The notes below the pieces were generated by a model that was given only the letters and a program-made list of their open reading frames with translations, did no database searches and was not told the DNA's origin. A program made the translations under genes and the position numbers. This document shows, piece by piece, positions 10,484 through 18,768 of a stretch of DNA of 64,000 bases. This stretch comes from Chlorophyllum brunneum. Lineage: Eukaryota; Basidiomycota; Agaricomycetes; Agaricales; Agaricaceae. Numbering within the stretch: the first letter of the stretch is position 1; the number at the start of each line of letters is the position of its first letter. The DNA lies in the NCBI GenBank assembly GCA_963576785.1, contig OY756150.1, positions 248,001 to 312,000 of the forward strand. The letters are read 5' to 3'.

Positions 10484-10776
10484 TGTTACAACCTTAGTCT
10501 GGGACTCAGGTTGCAAGTCTTTGGATAAAGACAAGGAAGTAGAGAAGAGAGTAAGGGATGATACAATTGGTAAAGTGTAAGGAATACATCAAGTATTACT
10601 ACACTTTATATACTAGTGGTACGAGCTAAGAATAAAGGAGCAGAGTAGAGGAGTCATAGAGGACGAGTAGAATGAGTCACTAAGAGTACAGCCATAAGGG
10701 ATGAAACAGATACATAGGAATGATAACTGTGACAGGTACATGATAGGAATGTACTATCTATCTATAGTTCATAACA
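10484..10776 (-). repeat. Chromovirus LTR (5' LTR on the coding strand)
   Basis: 293 bp, TGTTACAACC...TAACA. It pairs with 5767-6059 over its full length. It contains TTTATATACTAG, a possible TATA-like element. Confidence 0.93.
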
Positions 10777-11517
10777 ACAGCCCCAGGCCATTATACTAAG
10801 TTTTGTGCCAAAAACCCTTATTATAGCCTTACTTGCTAGGAACTACCCCTAAGCACTCTGGTGGAATTGGAATGAGTAGGACTCACTAGTCTCTCTTATA
10901 CATATTCTAACCCCCTTTCCAAGTCTGATTTACAGTCCGGTCTGGACATCCATACTCCTATAGTACATACTGCCATTCTTACCATACACACTACTAGGCC
11001 TACATACAAGCCCAAATTTAATCCAAAGCCCAAAAATGACAAACAAGATCATCAACCACAATGAAACATTGGGAAACTCAAGACTCACATCTCTCCCCCC
11101 AATCACCACTCTTGAGGAACAACTTTTTCAAACAACAAACCTTCTTCAGCAGTTCAATCCAGCCAACCCACAATGCTGCCTTCTGATGACAGCAATTTCA
11201 AATCTAATAATAAACTTGACTACAATAATATAGCAATGTACAATATAACAGGAGAAGAACATATTGATTAGATAGATGTGGACATGTAATCTACAAAAGG
11301 GATAATATTATATATATCTTGTATTTTATCCCATATTATGAATTTCTTTTATTTTTTTCCTTTTCTTTTCTTTTAGTTTATCTTTCTCATGTCTTATGCT
11401 ATTATTAGGATTATATTCTGTGTCATTTCTAAAACTTCTATTCTTTAAATAGCAAAAAAAGTACCTCATGCTTCTTCCAAGCTATCCCTTCTTAACCTCT
11501 TACTATTACCTTCCTAT
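10777..11517. other. Unassigned repeat-like sequence
   Basis: AT-rich, with long T- and C-rich runs. A 65-codon plus frame at 11036-11233 (MTNKIINHNETLGNSRL...) is open but matches nothing I recognise and looks like element debris. This stretch should be the left flank of the LINE insertion that starts at 11532. Confidence 0.4.
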
Positions 11518-11531
11518 TTGGGACAGTCCTC

Positions 11532-13375
11532 TTTTTTTTTTTTTTTAAATCATCAATTTATATAGTGGTGCTCAATCACAGTCTGTATGTACATACATAC
11601 AAAGCTAGAACATACAGAATGTTTGGAGCAAGGAAAGTAAACTAAATGTAAACTAACCCCATGAGACTCAATGCCATCTAGCACATACACTAGAGAGAAA
11701 TTTGGTACCTAAGTTATTTAGTGGGAAGAAGAGATAAAGGAATTTGGAAGAGAGAGTGTGAGAGAGAGAAATTGATAGAAAGGAAAATTATCGACTCACA
11801 ACCACAAGGGGGAACATCGAACAGTACTAGCATATGGAGGGGCAATGCCCAGACACCACAGGAATAATGAATTTTGAATGAAAACTAAATTAAAATAGTA
11901 GACGAGCAAGGAAGGGGGAGATAGAGGAGTGAATTTGAAATCCATAACTGGGAGAGCACAAGAAAATTAATAGAAAGAGAAAGGACTCATGCAGGCACGG
12001 ACCCAAACCTCTGATAGACTTGACAATGATGCAATGGGGGTATTGAACCAGTGTGGATATGAGGGCGATCAGGTTCTGGAGGGAAGCTGAATGCAGTGGG
12101 ATTACAATGTAAGAAGTTGATAAACTTCTTGATGGTGTCGACACCATAGTGGTGGTCAAATTTCTGACACCAGTAGAGGATGTGCAACCTGGTTTGGACC
12201 AGTTGATTGTCATAGTGGTGGCATGATAGATCCTCATTAGGGAAGAACCTGAGACAGTATTCTCTAATTGGGGCATGACATAAAATGGCGCGACAAGCTC
12301 ATGCAAAGAGCTGAGGCTGGTATCTGTATTCTTGTATCCAAGGGCCAGAGTTGATGTGCGATGGTAAGGCAGAGACCCTATTTGCTCTCACTGGCAGGTG
12401 GAGAAAGGAGCTACTACTGTATTTCTTGAATCCAAATATGGCCTGCCATGTGTGAATGGCATGTTTGGCAGACGTTTTGCATAAGAAGTCGAGTGAGTTG
12501 GGTACTTGGTGATTACGACTTTGGTTAGGCCAGGTGACTGTTTGTATCCAGTTATGAGTGGCTCATTGAATCCATATTTACATTTGGATGGAGTGTAGTA
12601 GAATGAAAGGCAGTGTTGGTCTGACTTACTAAACCAAGTCATGAGTGCCTTTGAGGTGAAGATAGACTGCTGCTGACAAGAGTGTGGCGAGCAATCAAGA
12701 AGGAGCCAAGAGGCTGTGAGGAAGTTGGTAAAAACATGGATATGATCAACCTTCTCATAGTCATCTGTAGCAAGGACCTTGGTAATGCCTAGGTACTGCG
12801 CAACTAGTTTGGTGTTGGTAGACATAGTTCCTCTGAGCCTCTTCATTACTGAACTTCCTCTGTCCAGGTATCAAATGGTGGCTGCAGCCGTGTACTGGCT
12901 GGCAAGTGGGTTGGGGTTGGGATAGACTGAGCCATCCATGCCAATGATAATGGATTTGGGATCCATCATTACATTCATTGTTACATCATCCCAAAGTTGT
13001 TTCGAGAGGTGGCAGTCATCCCGGTTGAATCCTGTAAAAGATACATTAGTAGAGAAGCGGTCAAGTAACCTATGTCTGGGCCAGAGAGTCTTAGAAACAG
13101 AGTTGAAAAATTTTACATAACAAGTCTTGAGGGTGGGGCACAAAGTGTCTATCACAGCTCCAAGTGTCTTCTTCTTCTGAATCTCCATGAAATTCTTGAT
13201 GTGAAGTTGATAGAGGGAAGAATGATACTCTTTTGTCAATCTTGCCAGTGCGTGTTCATTGTCCAAAGTATGTATCCTCGATATTTGCCCATCTATGGAG
13301 TCTCTTGAGGGGTCTCTTACCACCAGCCTTAGCCAATGGTGACATGGAATCAACTTGAGCTGGAACCTGGCTATT
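11532..13375 (-). pseudogene. 5'-truncated LINE: end of RT, RNase H and 3' UTR (fragment B)
   Basis: Minus-strand counterpart of 21480-23270 of the long LINE copy. It begins in the region after RT (HTLDNEHALARLTKEYHSS), then shows the RNase H start IIIGMDGSVYPNPNPLASQ, the TNTKLVAQYLGITKVL block, and IHVFTNFLTASWLLL. Frameshifts break it into at least three frames. The 3' UTR is about 440 bp, as in the long copy. At the third RNase H acidic position this copy, like the long one, reads Asn (FTN rather than FTD). Confidence 0.85.
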
Positions 13376-13380
13376 TTTCA

Positions 13381-13775
13381 TGTACTGGGCCAACCAGTGT
13401 AGGATTTAGTCCTCTCAAGCCAAGTGAGCATTCTCTGATAACTGGCGGCTTTTTTCAGCACACTCTAGTACATCACCTGCTATAGTCCACAACTTCACCC
13501 AGGCACTACCCCGGAGTTACTTCCCATTCCTCAGCAGCCAGTTTGGTATGCCTTATGGCCTGGATTCCCATGCTTAACTGTCTGAGATCTATACCTTGCA
13601 GACACTGCTACCAGATTGGTTCTGAGATTATTTTAAGCCAACTTAGTCAGTATCCTCAATCTGGAGATTGGGTTATGTCTACTAACTACCAGAACTATGC
13701 CGAAGCGGACTGGGAGGGGTATCCTATCTCAGCAGCCTTTTTTAGCATGCCCCGAGTTGGACTGTTATCATAACA
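13381..13775 (-). repeat. Candidate solo LTR of another LTR element
   Basis: Ends are TGTACTGGGCC at 13381 and GTTATCATAACA at 13775. Immediately inside (13776-13786) the minus strand reads AAGAAGGGGAG, a purine run in the polypurine-tract position. That mirrors the arrangement at 6059-6075. Sequence is unrelated by eye to the 293-bp LTR. Its second LTR and coding region were not found. Confidence 0.4.
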
Positions 13776-13786
13776 CTCCCCTTCTT

Positions 13787-14097
13787 ATAATGCCCTATCT
13801 CCAGCAGTGGCTTAGGTAATCCTCCCAAGTTAGGCTCCAGCATTAGAGCACCACTGCCTTTGGCTAATATTGGACTTGGGTGACATATACAGCTGGGTCA
13901 CACTGTGACAGTGTGATATCACTATGTGACTTGCTATGTGGCTGGGTGTGACAACTTCCACACTAGCCTGTGATGGCACCAAACAATGCCAAATAGGACC
14001 ACACAACCCAATCTAGTGTTGCCCGAGATATTGCTAAGCAACCATGCCTTACACACTGGTACTTCTCACAGTTGAGAATAAATCCCCCCCCACTGTT
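13787..14097. other. Unassigned transposon-island sequence
   Basis: Contains short palindromic runs such as TCACACTGTGACAGTGTGATATCAC near 13890 but no recognisable domain. A 69-codon minus frame (13963-14172) is probably fortuitous. Confidence 0.4.
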
Positions 14098-15230
14098 ATG
14101 TCCAAACCTCGAACCTATGTCAGAGGTTACAATAAGTTTCCAGAAGCAATACCACTTGTCCCACCACCACAATCCAATGACACCATTATCGATTCTCTGC
14201 TTTAACTAGCCTGGAAATACACACCATACTTATATGTATGCAACACTGATGGACTCTACTTATGCACCATCAAGAACAACCTCTACAGTGCCTGGAATAA
14301 TGGTTGGAAAGCATGACCGACTACTGAAGAAACTATGCAGTACATCCACCCCTACATGTACACTCACAGTCCAGCACTCGAAGTGCTTATTCACCAACAA
14401 ATCGCTGATGGAATCTATTGTATAGAAATGTGACCAAGAGACTTATCACCAGACAACAAACCCACTGTACCCAGTAGTGACAGTGACAATTCTCCCCATC
14501 CACTATTACAATCTACTCGAGCCTTTGTCAAGTCACCCAAGTCCTATCTCTCTGAAGAACCAATCACATCTATGTCATCCCTATCATCCAACTCCAATTA
14601 TCCTATGGATGCAGTTCTTCCATCACCACTATTATTGTCATTGCCTTCTACCACTTTGTCCTACACATATTGTGACTGTAGCTGTTCCAATGAATCCTCA
14701 TCATTGCTATCTGAGATTTCTGAGGATGAGTAAGCACTCATCCATTTTACTATCAACAGTTTCACTTCACTTTATGTTTAGCTATTTCATCTTTATCAGT
14801 TTTATGTTTATCTTTAGTAGTGTTTCACCTTGAGTTTCATATCTATCAGTTTCACATTGTGAAATGTGTTTCAGTCTCATTATCTATATTCTGTAGTATT
14901 TATAGAAAAAGAAGTAGTTAGTATAAATAGCCAACTATATTAGGAAGTCAAAGCTTAAGCTTTGATCTTCTACAGGGATAGCCTTCTTGATCACCCAAGA
15001 AGAGTTTCCATTGATAGTTGCTATCAATCAATAGAAAATTGCTTAACTGCTTATTCTCTACTCACTCTCATCACTCAGAGCTACAAGATAAACAGGATTC
15101 CCATTTCTTGGTTGAGTAATGACAGTTTGATAACATTTGCTTCTCCAGTTACTTGGCTGAGATAGGTATTAAGGCCATACCCTAGAGGTCGCATCCTTTT
15201 CGATTGCCCTTAGTAGCCGAATCCATAACA
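14098..15230 (+). mobile_element. Unidentified LTR-type element, right inverted arm
   Basis: The reverse-orientation partner of 3341-4480. It starts with TGTTATGTCCAAACC and carries a decayed frame to about 14731 that shares TPYLYVCNTDGLYLCTIKNN with the other arm. The shared frame ends in an acidic Ser-rich tail (LLSEISEDE). A non-coding region follows with a TTTCACATTGTGAAA palindrome and TATAAATAGCC at about 14918, ending CCGAATCCATAACA at 15230. The internal stops (for example TAA near 14201 and TGA near 14313) show decay. No family was recognised. Confidence 0.6.
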
Positions 15231-15317
15231 CCTACAGGTTTTGAACCCAGGACCTCCTAGCCAAGCAGCCTGGTAGGAATTAAGCCTACACCCAAACCAC
15301 TCGACCATTAGGCTGAC
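15231..15317 (-). repeat. tRNA-Leu(UAA)-like sequence, SINE-type head or tRNA relic
   Basis: On the minus strand from 15317: GTCAGCC, then a Pol III A box TGGTCGAGTGG (15297-15307), a five-pair GTAGG/CCTAC stem with a 7-nt loop CTTAATT (anticodon TAA), a long variable arm as in class II tRNAs, and a B box GGTTCAAAACC (15237-15247). The T-stem pairs poorly and the acceptor 3' strand is missing because the inverted arm begins at 15230. It is therefore not a working tRNA. Its 5' end abuts the direct repeat at 15318 exactly. Confidence 0.65.
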
Positions 15318-15331
15318 TTGGGACAGTCTTC

Positions 15332-16276
15332 TGGTGGGGGTTTCTAGTCTGTTAAGGGCCTCTGGCCTGTTCTTGCCAGACATTACACAGTCTGGCATTG
15401 TCTTATACACAGAATGATGTATAGTACTCCCTTGGCAAAGAGGTTTGAAGGTTGGGTATGCTAGCCACTGCATATTTGCTCAATTTTGGACATACAAACA
15501 GAGGTTGGGATTTGTTACATGGTAGACAAAAATTAGCTTGAGTGGAGGGAGTGGCCTCTTGGCAAAGGGTCTCAATGACAGAGTATGCTTATCACTTTTT
15601 CTAGACAAGAGTTGATACTGGGTCATACAGGATGGCAGAGAGTGCTCCCTTGGCAAAGGGGCTCAAATGAGGAAGGAAGTTTTGAGATATGACTGGAAGT
15701 TTGTCTTTTAGGTTCTTGAGCATGATTCATCTGCTTCTGAGACTTGATTTGTTTCAACTTCCTCCCCTCCCCTTTATTATTTTCTGTCTATGCAGTGACA
15801 GTGTCCATGAATTTCACATGACATAGTCTCATACTTTTCTCCTTATTGGCTTTGTGTAAACCTCCTTTAAGCCCAAATTAAAAACTTATGTATTGATAAA
15901 TTACTATATATCTTTGATATTTCAGATGTAGTATCAGTGTTATAGCAAATACAAATAAACTTCGGATTTTCCTAGTATTTACTATATTCAAATTTGATAT
16001 CTCAAGTGCAAATATTAGAACAATATTATTATGCCTAATACAGTATGGCATCAATATAACTTGTGACATATTAATAGAATTTAAGTCAATAAGTCATCAA
16101 TGTGACATGTGTAATATTGACTCATTGGCCTAGTGTATTGAGAAGCAAAGCTAGAACTGAGATTGATTGATCCTTATACCATAATTAGTAAGTTTTACTA
16201 TCTTTCAAAGATATCATCACGTTTGATAAATCTAGGGCATTTGTTTTTAGTGAAATCTAGGAAATCAGGGCCATGC
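15332..16276. other. Non-coding flank with degenerate repeated motif
   Basis: CCTTGGCAAAG-type motifs recur at about 15431, 15553 and 15649, each followed by a related segment, suggesting an old tandem array of roughly 100-120-bp units. No coding potential is seen. AT-rich sequence follows up to the target-site duplication at 16277. Confidence 0.45.
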
Positions 16277-16291
16277 AGATGATAAATATCC
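16277..16291. repeat. Target-site duplication of the half-LINE (left copy)
   Basis: AGATGATAAATATCC, identical to 25081-25095, which follows the poly(A) of the half-LINE. Confidence 0.92.
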
Positions 16292-16466
16292 AAGTGCAAG
16301 TGGAAGAGAGCTAGAGTGGCCTCTTCCACAGGATCTATTGCCAGACCATCAGGATCTCAGGCAGATATTGAAGCTAGAATAGAGTCTAGTACCTCTGAAG
16401 CACCACCCCTTCCCCTACCACATCATCAACTGAGCCTCTCATCCCTCCCTCAACCCCCACCACTTC
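16292..16466 (+). pseudogene. Half-LINE ORF1, N-terminal part
   Basis: An open stretch beginning GVASSTGSIARPSGSQADIEA-like (Ser/Pro-rich) without an ATG at its head; an upstream GTGG may be a mutated start. It continues across the nested LINE at 23288 (after duplicated CCCCCACCACTTC) as LPHMLSSSVVSMGHS. Low-complexity N-termini of this kind are typical of fungal LINE ORF1 proteins. Confidence 0.6.
16452..16466. repeat. Target-site duplication of the nested LINE (left copy)
   Basis: AACCCCCACCACTTC, repeated at 23273-23287. The leading AA may merge with the poly(A), so 13-15 bp are duplicated. Confidence 0.88.
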
Positions 16467-16699
16467 CATCCCTTCTTTGACTTGTACCACCACCATCGAT
16501 TTTTCAAAAGTCGATTACATGGTATTAGTCTATAGTACTAAGGATACACATTCATGCCTGCATTACGTTCGAATCTCTCTCCAAGAGAGCCCATGCCCGA
16601 CGGTGACGGGAAAGTCTTTGGAAACACAATACATGTTTCTCCCCCTCCATCTTTGCGACCCCTCTGGCTCTGCCAACCCCGAGCGTCCTGTTCCCTAGA

Positions 16700-18768
16700 A
16701 TGCCTATTGCGACTAGACCGTTCGTACCCATGGACCAAGCCTATAGTAACACTATTCCTCCATCGGTCCAAAGCAGTAGGCCAACCACACCTACATCAGT
16801 CACCTCAAACCCACTCCAAGGTGAAGGAGACCAAACTATCCATTGCGGCTCCAAACAATCAAGAATTAGTGGGGACCAATACTACTTGGGAGACTGGGCT
16901 GAGCAAGTGGAAGAAGAGATTACACCCAAAAAGAAAGTCGAAGTCAATGAAGATGAAGACGAGAACAGGGAGGACCTGGGAGAAGGCCCTGAAGAATTTT
17001 ACAAGGATGCTGTTAGAGAGGTCAGTAAGATCTCGGAATGGGTGAAAGCCTGCAGCACCTATAACATGAGCGGCGATGAAGGACTGGCGTTTGGGCAAGC
17101 CTTCATGGAATTAACAATGACCTTGATTAAAACGGGATAGCTTAAGGTAAGGGTCGATGAAAACAAGAATGACCTCCACGGTTAGATGGGGGTAAATTTT
17201 GGTAAGATCTCCGCCCGTGCTGAGGAAAGCCCCCAGCCAGACATTTCCCCCCTCCAACGCATGGCCCTCGTAGACCCCACGCACAAACCTGATGACGTCC
17301 GTATGGAGGTTGTCGAATACATTGTCATGCTGGGCATCACCGCTGGCAATGATGTTACTCATTCGGATATCTCTGATGATGACGTTCAGATGATCTCCGA
17401 AGCGGAGTTCAAGACCGTATCTCACGGTAAGAAGAAGTGGGCCAGGAAACCGAGAACACCGGCTCCAGGAACCCCCGGGCCGAAGAAGACGACCTCCGCT
17501 GCACCTACCAAGGCTGTCCCTGCCAATGCGCCTACCAAGGCTGCCAAAACTCCGGTCCCCACGCCCAATGATAAGGGAACCAAGACCACACCCCAGGAAG
17601 GAGCCAAATCCTCCTATGCTGCTATGGCAGCCAAAAAGGGCAAGGATGCTGCCTCCTCCACTGCTGCCCCCTCCGTCAACGCTCGGGACCCTCTCAAGCT
17701 CTTAGAGTTTGTGAGCAAATTCCCAGAATTATCCAACGAGAAGATAGTGGCTATGTATGACGCTACCTACTCACCCTCCGCCGCCCCCGCGAACAAGAAA
17801 CTGGCCAAGAAAGCTGGTACTATTCACTCCACTCTTAATGGTCTCTTGTGAAAGCAAGTGATTATTCCTCTCCTTACCGGTCCCACCGTCACCAATTTTG
17901 GGGCCATCATCGACTCTCTCAATACGTGCCTTATCGCGGAAAAGTCCAAGATGAGGGTTATCGCTGCCTTGCAGGGTAAGATGGGCCTTATGGTCCACAC
18001 CTTGGAGGTCTTAACCCCCACGGAGCTAGATGTAGTCAAAGCATGGCTCAAAGAGAAGTTTGGAGGGATCACTACGGGTGATGCTACCCTCCCCAAGTCT
18101 AAGTTGTTCGTGAAAGTCACGGACGTAAGTTACATCACCCCCCGAGGACAGATCCTTACCGAGGCTGATGTGGTCTCCAGCATCCGGAGTTTGATCCACT
18201 CCAATGCCATCCAATTTGCGTCACAACCACGTGTATGATGCAACTCAAAACATTCGGACACCTGTACGGTATGGTTCGAAATCTGGGACTCGAAGGCGGG
18301 AACCAATATTGCGAAAATCAAGGACAAGTTCCTCAACATCTATGGAGGGCTTTTCCACATCAGGAGGGCCACAGCCAACCCGGGAGTCCCATTCTGCTCC
18401 AAGTGTTGCAGATGGGGCCACCCCCTTGTCCGATGCCGAGCGAGGCTCTTCACATGTGCACACTGCAAAGGGCCACATGCCACTGCCAACTACCGATCAT
18501 TTGCCCACTGTTGCAAGGGCAACGATAAGGCCACTCTGCCTATCGCGGCTACCCCCTCCAGAGAACCATGCCCCCACAAGGCGATGTGCTCCAACTGTGG
18601 CAAGGACCACCTCGCTACTGACCGAAAATGTCAGTTTTGGAAAAAGCGATTTGACCATGACTGGCATGCAAACAAGGTGCTCGAACTACGAGCGAACAAA
18701 GGAGTTCCGTCACCCACCTCCTCACCATCCTGGGCTAGTCGAAGCCAGACTACCCCCCCTCAATGAAT
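16700..18768 (+). pseudogene. LINE ORF1 (Gag-like) with zinc knuckles, frameshifted
   Basis: Four frame segments make up the protein. The first is 16700-17140 (MPIATRPFVPMDQAYSN..., acidic, FYKDAVREVSKISEWVKAC). The second is 17186-17851 (Ala/Pro/Lys-rich linker PTKAVPANAPTKAAKTPVP, then FPELSNEKIVAMYDAT) and the third 17858-18238 (RNA-binding-like central part). The last runs from about 18380 to 18766. That part has CSKCCRWGHPLVRC, a C-x2-C-x4-H-x4-C knuckle, followed by CAHCKGPH and CSNCGKDHLATDRKC. The order matches the half-LINE ORF1. A stop at 17849 and at least two frameshifts separate the pieces. In LINEs this protein coats the element RNA. Confidence 0.85.

Larger units (their letters stand above)
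5767..10776 (-). mobile_element. Ty3/gypsy chromovirus, internally deleted, 5.0 kb
   Basis: A complete-ended LTR retrotransposon on the minus strand: 293-bp LTRs at 5767-6059 and 10484-10776, both with TGTTA...TAACA ends. On the coding strand the order is LTR, primer-binding-site position, gag with zinc knuckles, aspartic protease, remnant linker, integrase with chromodomain, an extra 312-codon frame, polypurine tract, LTR. Reverse transcriptase and RNase H are missing: protease runs into the sequence just before the integrase zinc finger within a few bases near 8575. The chromodomain places it among chromoviruses. Gag and integrase carry in-frame stops, so the copy cannot move on its own. 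The outer flanks (CAAAC before, ACAGC after) do not form a target-site duplication. Confidence 0.88.
11518..15331 (-). mobile_element. LINE-derived insertion with a tRNA-Leu-like head, target repeat and poly(A)
   Basis: A direct repeat TTGGGACAGTCCTC (11518-11531) and TTGGGACAGTCTTC (15318-15331), 13 of 14 identical, brackets a minus-strand unit. Its 3' end is a poly(A) (T-tract 11532-11546) attached to a LINE tail. Its 5' end, flush with the repeat at 15317, is a tRNA-Leu-like sequence. Between them lie LINE RNase H coding sequence (11990 to about 13375) and nested foreign blocks (an LTR at 13381-13775 and the inverted arm at 14098-15230). The simplest reading is one target-primed insertion whose 5' end derives from a tRNA or SINE, later disrupted. 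The repeat and its two neighbours are seen directly; the single-event history is inference. Confidence 0.55.

Noticed and set aside
13890..13935. Palindromic TCACACTGTGACAGTGTGA as an operator or origin
   Set aside because: It lies in degenerate transposon sequence with no supporting context; short palindromes are expected there.
3341..15230. A single giant DNA transposon with 1.1-kb terminal inverted repeats
   Set aside because: The ends are TGTTA/TAACA as in the LTRs here, the arms contain LTR-like and retroelement-like coding sequence, the flanks (GTACT and CCTAC) give no target duplication, and the interior is made of recognisable retroelements.
15231..15317. Functional tRNA-Leu gene
   Set aside because: A and B boxes and anticodon stem are present, but the T-stem is poorly paired and the 3' acceptor strand is cut off at 15230.
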